A model generated the notes under the pieces. That model had not been told where the DNA came from, searched no databases, and saw only the letters and a list, made by a program, of their open reading frames with translations. Shown here in pieces: positions 49,058 to 61,728 of a stretch of 64,000 nucleotides of DNA; positions within the stretch are counted from its first letter, which is position 1; each line of letters opens with the position of its first letter. The translations under genes and the position numbers were made by a program. The stretch is taken from assembly GCA_025267735.1 (NCBI GenBank), contig CM046309.1:32959202-33023201 (forward strand). The letters are read 5' to 3'. Source of the DNA: Mactra quadrangularis. Taxonomy: Eukaryota > Mollusca > Bivalvia > Venerida > Mactridae.

Positions 49058-52012
49058 AATGTATTCGGTATCATTAACGTATTCCAACAACAATTTCTAT
49101 AATCTTATTGCTTAATCAGTAAAGTTAACAAGTTAACAATATTTTCCTTCACTTATTATGATTTTTGATATCAATATATATTTTACAAATATAAGTATGT
49201 ATTATTGCTGAATGTTCAGAAACTGAATGGTGTAACAAAGTTTCTCAGCATATTTATATGGATTGTTGCCTATGGGTTGGAACAATGGAGCTCATTGGTC
49301 CGTTTAATGACCGGCGATCACATAAGAAACAGGTGAGAAAAACATCCAATTTCTATTCAATTGTTCTTATTGTCTACCTAGACGAGATTAATTGTTAAAT
49401 TATGATTGAACGATGTCGGGTCAACTGATTTGAATTAATTAAAAACCAATTACCGGATTCGTCCCGCACACATCCGTTGAAATATAGCGTTACAAATTAA
49501 TTGTCCAATTTAAAAACTTAAATACATTTTTATTGCCGATTTAGAAACTTGTAAATTGATGTAAATTGATTTTTTTGCGTGTTTCAACCTTAAAGTTGAA
49601 ATACATTCTGCATAAACTTGAATCACAAAAACTCACAGAAGACGTCTATTATTTCTTATTATACAAGATTCAATCAAAGTTTCAATTTCATACAGCAGTC
49701 TTTTTATCAATTATTGCAAAAAACAATTCCATTTTTATATCAAAGTCATACAATATTATTATTAATTAATAAACCCCCTTTAGAACAAAATATTAGAAGT
49801 AATAAAATCACTGGCAATGTAGATGTGGATTTTAATTTTGTTGACCAAAGGAATACAGCATGGCCCATGTAGTCTTGTCAAACACGTAAACACAAAAATT
49901 GAGAATATTTTGGGTACAAGAAAAAGGGATTTGTTCAGAAACATGTTCTTAGAACGCCCTTCATACAAAATTAGTTCAGATGACATTTCATTCAAAGCTT
50001 TTCGAGCGAATGCATGTTTTTGGTCGTGACACTTATCAATTCAACCAACCGATTGGACTGTTCCGCGTCCAAGATAGCCAAGGTCTCATTGAATTAAAAA
50101 AAACGGTAACAGTTTGTAAAATTTAAAAAAAACTGTTGGTAATATATCGTGTATTGGTGTGACATTATAAAGAAAGCCATGTTTGACCACAATCTTTGTG
50201 CATTAATTTGTCATATTTTAATCGCTCAAAAAGTTTTTTTTCTCAGTTTGGAAGTCATTGAATCAGCTTTACACCGCTTATGCACAAATGTATTCGTCAC
50301 TCAAGGTTGTAAAAGTGTGAACACCAGTACTGACAAGCGCGCGCGAAAAGTTGAAAGTGCAAAACACAAAAGGACAATCGAGATTAAGTTGAAGATAAAA
50401 ATCAAGTAAATTTAGCGTCCAATTAAACTGACTTCAACAATTTTCTATGTTATCTTATATAAGATCTTATCTATATTAATTGACCACTGCACGAGCTATG
50501 GTCAAATTTACCACGAACTTCAAGTATTGCAGTTTATTTTTTATCTTGCAATTTATCGGCTATCACCGATCGTTGAACTGATAAAATTCATCTATTGTAG
50601 CCGACGATCGCATATATGCAGGTATTGTGCCTATTTAAGAAATTACATAATTATTGTTGTCTATATTTGGTTGCAGAATTAAAAAATGAGATAAAAAAAA
50701 TACACAATGTGTAATCTGTCTTTTTTATATGATTATTATGTTGTTTTGTTTATAGTCTAATGCTGTACATGACTTGGATTAAATGAATAATCTGTTCTGT
50801 TCTGTTCAGTAAAACATATAACCATGAGCTTTAATCTGCCAATATTATAAAACGAGTAATTCTCTGGCGCACCAGAACTAATGTCTACGTCTCATTAGAT
50901 GACAAACATCAGAAAACCTTAAGAAAAAAAGCTGAATGTTATACGTATTTCGATATTGACAAAGAAAAATAAATAAATTGACCATTTGACCATGAATAAA
51001 TATTGATCAACATTTTACTATAACAATTAACAAAAACATAATAATACGAAGTATCATAATGACATGCAATGGTTTACGAAGGATAAACAAGATGGCAGAG
51101 TTAATACCAACACCATTATTTTAAAAGTATTTTTAGATATTAAATGCTCATACCACGGATGTGAACAAGTCATTCGCCGTTGAATGTCATTAGCAAGTGA
51201 TAATATTGAACAGTTAAATGACTAAATCATGTTGTCTGTGGTATATGGAGCGTAATTAAAACATAATAACTGATGCTGGGAAATGGTGAACCATTCTTGT
51301 AGATTTTATTGCAGTATGATAAAAGCTAAAACGAAAAACAGCAAAGATCGATCAATATATACTTTTTTTATGAATCAAGTAATTAGAGCGCATCAACTAT
51401 ACATAACTAACGCCATTCTGATATTAGTATAATCAAACGTCAATCGATGGGTTTTGTTTTATAGAATGAAACAAATTATTCTACAGAAGTAACTTGGAAC
51501 CATTTATTTTCTAATGGTTATAATTTTTGAATCACCTCAAAGCAAACTACATGTAGTCTACTTGACCTAATAACGAAGACAAACAACACTCATCTGGCAC
51601 ACGCACAAAAAACTATTTGACTAGTGTAAAATTTATTATATCTCAAAATACGTGTGTAATTTGTAAAATTTTGTAAGATAGCAAAACTACCATCGGCTTC
51701 CAAGTTCTTAATCTCCTGCGTGGATTTTGGCTTCTCGCTTCCAAAAGACCTAACACAAATCATTGGGCAATAACTAAGTTATCAAGCTGCACAAGCTTCA
51801 TACAGTTTGGTAATAATTCACCTGCACAGACAGAAATCATACCTTTGTACTACTAAGGTCTATCTAGCCACATTTTATCTCTTATACATATTTCATTTTC
51901 AAAAACTACTTTTTTGTTGCTATTCATCATTTCCAGGATCAAAAGTTGGCCGCCAACACAAAATATAACCAAACGAACAGAAGTAGAATGTTTTTCTTCA
52001 TTTCATGTCAAG
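49058..52012. other. Long non-coding stretch upstream of DEPDC7
   Basis: It should contain the DEPDC7 promoter and any untranslated exon; no specific promoter element could be assigned. Short frames at 49566-50409 lack splice sites and recognisable protein pattern. Confidence 0.4.
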
Positions 52013-53668
52013 CTTTCCATTCGGTACAATCTCGACGATCATCTACGAAGTTAATCTGCGTGGAAGATCGCCGAAGTAGTTCCGAATGCCAACAAGCTTT
52101 CATCAACTCTTTAACGATAATTAGTGATGTTCCGATTATCGCCGACGTCGCCGAAATCGGTTAGAAAAATTTCAGCGACGATTAATCGATTACGATTTCT
52201 GTGGACGGCGACGTCGCGGAAAACTAGCCCGTACCAAAGGGAGATAATTCACTTTTGTGTGCGCGCTATAATAGCGGATTCGGCAGAAAATGTGTTCAAG
52301 AACAACTTTTCTTCGACGTAACCCACGTGCCCGACGCCCGAGACGAGTGATTTCGCCGACGAGCGAGCGAAAATCTTAGTCAGTAGCCCGATCGGGCGAG
52401 TCCTCTTTACGTATCCGAATCATGTTTGTATCCGAAAAAGGTGTACTTGAACGCACTTTTACGTTAACTTTTATCTGAGACTTTTCGTAATTACTCTTTT
52501 ACACATTCATAGTTCCGTTTCGTAATCAAATTAAAGATGAAAAATTTAATGTTGACCAGCAAACTCTTGTCTTACCGCTTCTAAATGATAAAGCTTAACT
52601 TTTGGTCAAGGTCATTTGTCATAAACGAATTTTTCACGGAGCGCGATTTTAGGCTACCATTTAAATAAAACTAACTGCCATAAAGCATACAGATTGAAAG
52701 CTGTTCATTTCACGATGATTTCTCAATAATGATGTTATGGTTGAAATCATACAACAGTAATTTGAAGAATTAAAAACGTCAGAGTAAATGTAAAACATTC
52801 GTCCCCAATAATTTTCGTACTCGGCACGTTTTGGATTTTTTTTTCAATTTTTTTTCAATGTTGGAAAATGAGCCTATTTAAACGAATTTACAATAATTGT
52901 TTAGTTCAAAATTGAAAATATGTTATTTGATTTAATTGATCAGAACGGATCATTGGTGGCTCAGACCCTGAAATACTGGTAGCCTCCTCATTTGTGAATT
53001 ATGTAATGCCCTATCATTTTATTTCATTATATCATAAATTGCTGGTTACTTTGAACACAATTGCATAAAGCTAGAGAAGATAATGTGACTTAAATTATTT
53101 TGAATGACATTTCCCAGAAATATAAAAAACCCAGATTAGTTATTTTGTTTGATGCCTAGCTGTACAAAAATAAGATATACATTGTAAAGGACATTTCTCT
53201 GTAAAATGCCTTAGGCTAGTGAATTTCGATTCGAGCTAGTGAAAATTGCTACCCGGTAGCCCAACTAACCATTGACAAAAATAAACTTAAAGACATGTAA
53301 AATACAGTTTTTTTTTTCACTCAGATGAGTGAACTGGTGCCATATTGTTCATATTATGCTAAGAAGCAAGATAAGAAAATAATAAATAATGTATACAACA
53401 TTTAAATCATTGAAATAGATGTATATTTTGCATGTTTATGTAAGACAATGACCAGAATTTAGCTATATAAATTTTGGCATCCAACCGATTATAATCGGAA
53501 AGTCAGTTGGTTGAGCCCAACCGATTCCTCCGATTAATCGATTGTGGATTTTCCAACCGATTGCCATCACTAACGATAATCATTTGTCGTTCGGAATTAC
53601 ACGGCGTCTTTCAGGCTACACAATATACGCACATCTTCGTAGAACATCGTCGTGGCGTTCTGAATGAA
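52013..53668. mobile_element. Older inverted-repeat element split by a hAT insertion
   Basis: If the hAT insert at 52122-53572 is removed, the flanks form a roughly palindromic unit. The left half has CATTCGGTACAATCTCGACG and ATCTACGAAG. The right half, read inward, has CATTCAGAACGCCACGACGA and TTCTACGAAGAT. The unit would be about 200 bp long. Boundaries are approximate. Confidence 0.5.
52122..53572. mobile_element. Non-autonomous hAT transposon with perfect 8-bp target duplication
   Basis: The termini are TAGTGATG at 52122 and CATCACTA ending at 53572. ACGATAAT occurs immediately outside on both sides (52114-52121 and 53573-53580). The inner ends carry TCCGATTATC- and AATCGATTAATCGG-like motifs in inverted orientation. 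Length 1451 bp. No transposase frame is present. The GC-rich left third (52130-52400, many CGCCGACG words) contrasts with the AT-rich remainder. Confidence 0.88.
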
Positions 53669-54257
53669 AATTAATGTCGTATGACCTAAAAGATTTAACA
53701 CCTTTTTAAATTTGAACGCTAAAATTTATTCATGGAAATTAATATCGATGGTCAATATGTCTTGTTTTCTTAATTTCAATAAGAAATGATTTTGTCCTAT
53801 ATGAAAACATAGCACTTGAGCCTGACCTTCGCACGTGGATGCTTGTAACCCATAATTCTTCACTCATTTCATGTTATATAATTATTATGCATGTACATTT
53901 ATGTTTCATCGAGCGATACAATAAAGGCCAAAGAACTGTCTCATCAATACATCAACTAATTTTAGTTGAAGTTAGTATTAAAATTTTAAAAGGCTCCTGG
54001 TCTTTGATCTTCTCACAAACACACATGTATCCTGTACCCGGAAGCGATCCAAAACGAGAATTCGTAGATTTTTTTTGGACAAGAATGAATGACATAAGTG
54101 AGTTATGGTATTTTTGCCTCGCATAGCAACGTTCTTACATTTACTTTTCTTTTGCGCAGTAGAATGGTACATGAAATTATATGTTTATACAATTGAAATA
54201 ATCATATTTTTTTCGCAGCAAAACATTGAATAGGTCATATCCCGGCGATCAGTCATT
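53669..54257. other. Non-coding stretch
   Basis: A 95-codon open frame at 53839 has no splice signals or recognisable pattern; nothing else seen. Confidence 0.4.
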
Positions 54258-54392
54258 CTACTCACCGTTCCTGAAAAGGCTAAATCTCTGAATTTAGCTG
54301 TAAACCAGTAACTGTAGGCGCATGCTTTCGTCAGTTGCTGACTACTGTCCTACATGATTTTGAATCAATGGTAGGAGGGAGAATGGCCGTTT
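54258..54392 (-). mobile_element. SINE family B fragment
   Basis: Minus-strand match to the middle of family B: GGCCATTCTCCCTCCTACCA, GTAGTCAGCAACTGACGAAA and GCATGCGCC. It lacks both the tRNA head and the 3' tail. Confidence 0.7.
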
Positions 54393-55262
54393 AAAAAATA
54401 ATCAAAATCAACGCATTTAAAATTGCGAAAAATATGCGAATTAAGTCCTTATCAATGATAAAATCTCATTCTTTCTGATGAGCAGAAGATAAGGATTAGT
54501 TGACACGTACACGGAAAACCAATCTGCAGCAGAGATAATAATCACACAACAATACTGAATGGTTGTCATATCACACGCTTGTGCACACTGGGGGACTTGT
54601 ACGACTTGCAACACCACTCGTAGTTAATTAAACCTAACAACAATATAATATCACTCAAAAATGCAGTTCTAAATTGAGGATGGTGCTAATGCATTATGAG
54701 TTACGGGTTTTTCAGGTATAATCATTGACAAATCAATATCCTCACAGAAGTCAAAGATATACTCATCTGTCATGTATCACATTACAATGTAAAATACAAT
54801 ATCCTGTATTTGAACAACACCACACAATAGCTCCGCGTGTTGGCGGTACCCGAGTCGTGTTTGAAGTTCCAATGGTTGAAATTGGACACGAGTCGCCGCT
54901 ATGTTGACAATAATGATATTTTCCGTTTCATGGTAAATTGTCCTGTGATAACATTTGAATTGGCATGAATTTTACATTAGGCAATTCTAGCTTATTAAAT
55001 GATACAGTACATGGCTCTGTTTCACGTTTGACAATGTACATGTAGCATAATATACAGTAAAGTTTAGCTGTAAAGACCGCATTCGTTATTGCAAAATCAT
55101 GCATTTTTACGATTTCTAAGTCGCAAAAAATAAATATGATAAGAATAGTTCCATATATCAAGGTAACTATACTATCAAAATCATCGATTTTGATGGTCCT
55201 AATAGTGGAACTATACTGTATTGTTGGTGATGGCGGATTCAGTGTCATTAATAAGATTAATA
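54393..55262. other. Non-coding stretch
   Basis: No supported feature. Confidence 0.4.
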
Positions 55263-55378
55263 AAGAAGTCGTCGGCCTTGTGGAAGGATAAGTGAATACT
55301 AGTTATAGACTAAGGTTCAAGAAAGCTAGGTTAGGTAAGCTTTCCGCCATAAAATGACCATAATTTGTATGAAACAGA
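55263..55378 (+). mobile_element. SINE family A fragment (5'-truncated)
   Basis: GTCGTCGGCCTTGTGGAAGG, CTAGTTATAGACTAAGG, TCAAGAAAGCTAGGTTAGG and CCGCCATAAAATGACCATAA correspond to the 3' half of family A. The tRNA head is absent. Confidence 0.7.
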
Positions 55379-57235
55379 ATTGCTACATGAATGAGATAGG
55401 ACAATGGCAATGTAGTGATATGTCTGATTAATGTTAACGATTGTCCCACTTAATGGAGGATCGTGACTTTCAATCAAAAACTTCTATCGATTGGTAAAAC
55501 ACTTTTTAATAGTATTGGTTATAATCTTCAAAACAGTTTTTACTGTAAAATAAAGTTAGTAAATTATAACAAAAAGGATAATACTGTAGTCCATAAAAAT
55601 GTATTTGTATGGACAAATTATCAAAACAGTACAACCAATGGGCTTATTTATTATTTAGTACATTGTAATACAAATGTAGAATAGAAAACAATATGTCCTT
55701 AATTAATAGTATTGTTGATAAGTATGGACGAAACGGCGCGTTGAAACAATGAAAAACTCAGCGTTTCACTTTACTATAAAATAGATGAAACTCCTACGTA
55801 TGTTGGCTACCATTTTAAATACCGCACTTTCGTGTTTTATGTGGCGCCCCACGGGACAACAATACGACATGGCATAAATCAGCCACCATACCTACGTAGT
55901 TATGTACTACTTATTAGAAGAAGCGGACACTCCATATTATCCAATAAAAGTGGCGAGTTAGGAAACATGATATGAAAGAAAGAACATCATTGAATGTCGT
56001 TTGTTTAATACTTTGGTTCTCACTGATAACAATTGAATACATTCTATAGGCACCATGATAGTACAGTTTATAGCATATTGCCTTTTAATTAGATCTTACC
56101 GTTTTAGGAAATAAAAAATGTTTAAGCCAATGTGTTTAAAGCAATATCAAATGATTCGATAATTGAAAAAATAATTATGCATTTACTGATAAGAACAATT
56201 TCAAGACACCCAAATTGAGACAGACACTAATTAATATTGGTCGTACACAGGGTTGGACGAAAAAAAAACAAGTTAGAAGAGTAATATACTTTATGTCACT
56301 CTATGCGTAGCTAAATTTATGTTAAGCAACACTCAGTTATTTTCAAGAGGCAAATAGAAACCGCTTTTACAAAATTTCATTATGCAATGGTCTTTAGAAT
56401 GTAAGATCAATTAAGATTGATATATTTTGAAATGTGAGTAACGTAATTCAAAAGCAATGTATTTAAACCCTTCAAGAAATGTTAAACTCATATAAAATCA
56501 TATTTGAAAATATCAAAGTTTTCTCTATGTAAATTATGGGCAGTGTTTTGAGCATTTTTGAAAAGATCGATTGGTGGTCTTATTGGTGGGGTTCAGAGTA
56601 CATCAATGCATGACCCGCCTCTAAGTCGAATCAAATAATGACATCATTCACTGTAATCCCTCGCTGATATAGTTCTTTGGGATCGTACCTTGATACGAAC
56701 ATTGGCTTTTTATGAGGGAAATAAGGCAGTTGGTACGGAGTCGAGGGAAGTCCAGTTCTGGTACATCACTGAGACATCACACAGCTATGTCACATTTTGT
56801 GCTTCACACTTTTTTAGACTTTCGGTGATTTCGCCGAAAGGCTTAAGTTATATCACAAAACAAACCTATCGACGCTGAAAAACCCTAACCAGTTTAACCT
56901 GCGGAGTCATACATGTGTCTCTGATTTACTATGCAGTTAATTTCTAGGTAATAATAGTAGTCAATCAACTGACACGTATTTGTTTCAATGATCGTTATTA
57001 GGTGTGGAAGGGGCGGAGTCAAATCTCGTTAATACACTAAGAAGTAGTATTTGCCTGTAATACAGGGTAGAATAAACACTTCGTCCGCATGTGCCCTGCT
57101 CGATTTGTACTTGAATCTAATGTGTTAGGAGTAATCATTAGTATATATTTGTTAGGTTTTAATGTGCACGAAAGTCTTTCTGTATTTCAATACTTTGATT
57201 AATTGTAGAACACACGGTCATTGTTGAAAATATCA
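55379..57235. other. Non-coding stretch downstream of the WSC gene
   Basis: No supported frame or repeat. Some of it may be the 3' UTR of the minus-strand WSC gene. Confidence 0.4.
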
Positions 57236-58832
57236 CTAAGATAAAATATAAACGCTTAGTCTCCAATTTCCTCCACATATCTGTTGATTATCACCTGGAC
57301 ATGGCATATTACATTCATGTTCTGGTTTCTGATTTTCTATAGCAAGGCTGTTACCACAAAAACATTGAACTGAGTACTGAAAAAAGAACAAAATAGTAAT
57401 TGTTAACTTTTCTTTCATCAGTATATTTAAGATTTAACCATGGGCAGTCGGCACGGTTCCGAGACAAACACTACATATTTCATTTATTTTTTTTCTATTT
57501 TTTATGAAGCCGCCCGGCTAGCTCAGTTGGTAGCACGCAAGTCTACTGATCGAGGGGTCGTGGGTTAGATTACCGGGCGGGGCATATTTTCGTGGAGCTT
57601 GGTCATGAAATGATTTCTACGGCCATTCTCCGTCCTACCAATGATTTTAAATAGGTAGGGCAGTTGTCAGTCACTGACGAAAGTATGCGCTTAGAACATG
57701 TAGTTTGTTAACAGCTACATATAAATCCAGAGATTCGGCCTTTCAAGGAGGAGTGAGTAGGTTGACTGACCGCCGTTATATGACCTATAGAATGTGTTGC
57801 TTCGGCGTTAAAACCCAACAAAAAAAAACAAAGAAACAAAAATTATTTTTTTATGCACGACCCGATGCAACAAAAACATTTCGTAGGTAAATCACGATTA
57901 TCCGAATTCGTAGAGATTGAAATGATAATACATAAAAATGTTCGTAGTAGACCGCTAGTAAGCGTGTGTGCGACCTTCATTAAAGGGTCGTCCCAATTGA
58001 GGGTCACAAACCAAATCACTCAAAACTAATCGGTCCAAAGCCCGGTTGTGAAATGGCGAGGGCAACGCTGACTATGAACTTATCGAAAACCTGCTGCAGA
58101 GGAAAAAATTCTTCCAACGAATTAGTCTATTCGTGACACTCAACGTAAAGTTTAAAGTTTAGTTCAGCCGAGGTCTGAACATTATACTTCATAGGGAGCG
58201 GAGGGACCCCTGTAGAACTAAATACCAAACAGAAGGAAAGGTCACCAACCAATATAGAGCATATAACTATTACCTGCGTGCCTGAATAAATCCATCCACT
58301 ATTTAAACATTCTGTTTTACAATATTCATTTGTCATTTCATTTGAACTTAACTGTTGTCCATTCAAAATACGGTTAGCATTATCTTCAAAACAACCAATG
58401 TACATTTGTTCTTTATCTGAAAATACATTTAATGTTATATAGTATGACAATATTAACCTGAAACATGACAAAGTTATCACAATTCGCTACAATCAGCTCG
58501 ACAACTTACTACATGTACTTCAAATGCCATTGTACCCTAAACTGGTCCATTCCGTATTTTTACGTGTCTAAATGGCCGCCACAGCCTTGAAAATAGTTTT
58601 CTAACTGAATTTAGTGAATTTCACTTATTAAGGAAAGTTGTCCCTAAAATTGACTTTTTTTCGCCTCCCCAATCAAAAGACGTCTCAGAGGGGTCCAAAG
58701 GGGGATGTGCCCCCCTTTGTTGCTGGGGTTTGNNNNNNNNNNNNNNNNNNNNNNNNNNNNNNNNNNNNNNNNNNNNNNNNNNNNNNNNNNNNNNNNNNNN
58801 NNNNNNNNNNNNNNNNNNNNNNNNNNNNNNNN

Positions 58833-58863
<31 letters not shown>

Positions 58864-59965
58864 CATGTATACATTGTACCAGGAGCAGTGGTGCAAAGGT
58901 AGGATGTAGGACAGTAGGACGTGCGATTTGTTATCTAGCGCTCCCTGAATCGAACCAAACCAGAAACACTGCCTATTTCTTTGAGCAAGAAATTAACCTG
59001 TTACTGCTTCACTTCACCCAGACGCGAGGAAGGACCAACATGTTGGCAGAACTTAGCGGAGTAATGGTCTCCCCAGGGAAATTGATAAACCAGTAGCCCG
59101 ATGGCCCATAGTAAGGTAATAGATGTAATATCGGCTAACGTGCTTACTGCATAAGCATGAAACTTAGACTATAAAATGCAATACTATTTACTTTACTTGT
59201 AAACATTATAGTGGACATTGTAATGTGTCTCATTAACTAAAAGTCGTGTATATTAAAGTATACAATCCCTAACGTCACTCACATTTAAAAATAAATTTTG
59301 TGAAAGTATGTTAAAAGCTTATAAAACATGATATTTTTCATTCATCACAATTTGATAATCATTTTGCATGGATTAGATTTATTACATAACTAGCAATTTC
59401 CAAAATATTTGACACACACTTTGACAGGACTTAGTAACTACCTCCCTTGCATATGAAAATAGAATAATTCTAAACATGTCCATGAAAAGTCTATGATAAC
59501 ATAATTAAAATATCTAACACGGTTAAAAATTTAGAAATACAATGAACAAACAAATAAAACTATTTCTATAATTATTCAGCTGCCAGAAAACAGAGTTTTT
59601 AGTTAGGAATTGGATACCTTAAGTTGTAAAAATCAGCCACCATACACCTACATTCTCTTTAAAGATAAACTATATTTATATTACTTACCGTAATTTATGG
59701 TACCAGGTGACGCATTTTGTTGATAATTAAATGTTGAGCAACCTCTACAAGTCTTGTCAATACCATGATAAAATATTTGATAACATCCTGTATTTGTTTT
59801 ACATTCGGTGGCACATTGTGTTGCTGATCTTACAGTTTTTGTAAACAAAACCTCACCGTTAGAACAATCACTGCCATCTTTGTATGCCGCCCTTCTAAAA
59901 TCATAATTTTGGTTCCAACTACCAACGAGAGGAATTAAAGTCAAAATGATTATTAATATTTCCAT
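57236..59965 (-). CDS. Small secreted protein with PAN/apple-like module and one WSC domain
   Basis: Three minus-strand exons: 59689-59965, 58274-58416, 57236-57376 (stop TAG). GT-AG junctions in phases 1 and 0 give 186 aa. Residues 1-16 (MEILIIILTLIPLVGS) are a signal peptide, so secretion is expected. Residues about 34-85 have PAN/apple-like cysteines: SATQCATECKTNTGCYQIFY then C-x2-C. Exons 2 and 3 encode one full WSC domain: MYIGCFEDNANRILNG, MTNEYCKTEC, GWIYSGTQ, then CFCGNSL, CNMPCPGD and ICGGNWRLSVY, with the family's cysteine pattern. WSC domains are known or presumed carbohydrate-binding modules, so an extracellular lectin or immune role is possible (inference). The protein ends three residues after the domain, with no membrane anchor. 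Met at 59965 was preferred over an in-frame Met 11 codons upstream because it leaves a compact signal peptide. Introns hold a SINE (57509) and an assembly gap. Confidence 0.88.
57509..57835 (+). mobile_element. tRNA-derived SINE, family B (well preserved)
   Basis: The head is GCCGCCCGGCTAGCTCAGTT with a perfect A box (TAGCTCAGTTGG) and a B box reading GGTTAGATTACC. The paired ends CCGCCCGG/CCGGGCGG keep a tRNA-like acceptor stem. The body includes GTGGAGCTTGGTCATGAAAT, GGCAGTTGTCAGTCACTGAC and CCGCCGTTATATGACCTA. The 3' end is TTCGGCGTTAAAACCCAACA followed by an A-rich tail. It lies in an intron of the WSC gene in opposite orientation. Confidence 0.9.
58540..58732 (+). mobile_element. piggyBac-like MITE, second copy, cut by assembly gap
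   Basis: Shares TTTTTACGTGTCTA, GGCCGCCACAGCCTTGAAAA, AGTGAATTTCACTTA and GGGGGATGTGCCCCCCTTTG with the element at 9030-9632. It runs into the Ns, so its right end is not visible. Confidence 0.7.
58733..58832. other. Assembly gap (100 N)
   Basis: Exactly 100 Ns, the usual placeholder for a gap of unknown size. It is flanked by MITE sequence on the left and an (AG)n run on the right, and lies inside the first intron of the WSC gene. Confidence 0.98.
58833..58859. repeat. (AG)n microsatellite at gap edge
   Basis: Thirteen AG dinucleotides directly beside the Ns; the true array probably continues into the gap. Confidence 0.95.
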
Positions 59966-61361
59966 GTTACACAAATATGACACGTTTTGGCATATCAAGC
60001 ATCCGAAGTCAATTTAATTGTCATTATACACATCTATCAAGTGTCAGATCTTCAACGGCTAAAAAACTAAAAACCAATCCTTGAAAACCTAGATATTTTT
60101 TCCCGTTGATCTATTGTCAATGATCAGTGCGATCAAATACTTGTTTTATATGAGAGATGTCGACCGAGCATATGGAACAATGCAACAAGAGCAATCCATG
60201 GACAGCGTGCTCGACTATTCAGGGTGCTCGTGAAACAAAATCAATTATTAATTGATATGTGATACAGCTGAGATGAGTATACTTCTATTGGTTAAAGTTT
60301 TAAAAATGCATGCTAAAATTCCAACTAATAACTAAAAAGTCATGTTAAAGATTGCATGGCAGTGTTTGACTATTAATAGTTACTCTGTAGACATGTGTTA
60401 AGTGTTAATTGAATCAGTTCAGTAGTTGCAAAGATACACTAAAGCCCAAAAAACTTAAGTAAGCCATTTCTAAGTATGAAAGGGGCAAAATTCAGCAAAA
60501 TCCATGCTACATTTATACAACTTAAGTATTCAATCTCCGTAAACAGGTATCCTATAGACCGTTGTCGTATAAGATCTCTTGTCATCCCTCAATGGGTCAC
60601 GTGACTCACGTCGAGGTGACCTTTGTGTCGACCAATCAATGTGTAACAAAACACTATCAATAGCATCTTGATTTCGTAACCTCTATTTTTAGGGGTTTGT
60701 GAGCCAATTTGACGAAAGTGATTTTCACAGGCTGTGATTGGACAGATCTTTTTCATTTGCGTGACGTAGTCGATATTCGTAGTCGTAAACAATTTATGCT
60801 GAATAAAATGATTTCTTCAAGAATATTATAAAAGCAAAGGTCAGCTGAACGTGCCCCGTGATATCAAGTAGCCAGATCTACAAAAAGCGAGTATGCGAGT
60901 GGGTTTCATCAGATTGCATAGCACTGATCTCAAATGGTAACCCCGCAAACGTATTTAAAGTTGCGAGTAAATCCCTTTAGAAATCACAAAATTATAAAAT
61001 TCTTAAAAATGTTGCTCGAAAAGTGTTATACCAACGTCCAACATACTAGAATATTATCCTATTATTCTCCGAATAGTCGAGCTAAAAATGACCATTATTA
61101 CGTGTTCACTTAACGGATGAACAGATATTGGCGTGGTTTAATTAAAATAAATTGGCTCTTTTTTACTTTAACAGTATTTTTACAAATGGTGAATTGATTT
61201 CACTTGTTTTTTTTCTTGATAATTCATATTGATTTTGAACGTTAATGAAGTTATAGAAGTACAGCTTACATTGTATCTTATAAAGTTCTTGGACGAATAA
61301 AATTTTGAGAAAACTGATCATGCGTACCACAGAAGAGTGACATTTTTATCTATTCTGTAGC
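59966..61361. other. Non-coding stretch upstream of the WSC gene
   Basis: Should include the WSC gene promoter; no element could be assigned with confidence. No supported frame. Confidence 0.4.
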
Positions 61362-61728
61362 AGGTACATAATTGTATTCTGTACCATATTAGCAGGCACA
61401 TAATTGTATTCTGTACCATATTAGCAGGCACATAATTGTATTCTGTACCATATTAGCAGGCACATAATTGTATTCTGTACCATATTAGCAGGCACATAAT
61501 TGTATTCTGTACCATATTAGCAGGCACATAATTGTATTCTGTACCATATTAGCAGGCACATAATTGTATTCTGTACCATATTAGCAGGCACATAATTGTA
61601 TTCTGTACCATATTAGCAGGCACATAATTGTATTCTGTACCATATTAGCAGGCACATAATTGTATTCTGTACCATATTAGCAGGCACATAATTGTATTCT
61701 GTACCATATTAGCAGGCACGTAATTGTA
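61362..61728 (+). repeat. 32-bp satellite, about 11.5 nearly identical copies
   Basis: The unit reads GTACCATATTAGCAGGCACA then TAATTGTATTCT. GTACCATATT recurs every 32 bases from 61381 to 61701. Internal copies appear identical. Only the first partial copy (GGTACATAAT) and the last (GGCACGTAAT) differ. Confidence 0.95.

Noticed and set aside
53839..54126. 95-codon plus-strand frame
   Set aside because: No recognisable protein pattern, no acceptor upstream, and the flanking sequence is repeat debris.
57509..57585. Possible tRNA gene on the plus strand
   Set aside because: It has a good A box and near-pairing ends, but it is the head of SINE family B, whose body and 3' tail follow directly.
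61362..61728. CRISPR-like array
   Set aside because: The 32-bp units are contiguous with no unique spacers, and the genome is animal.
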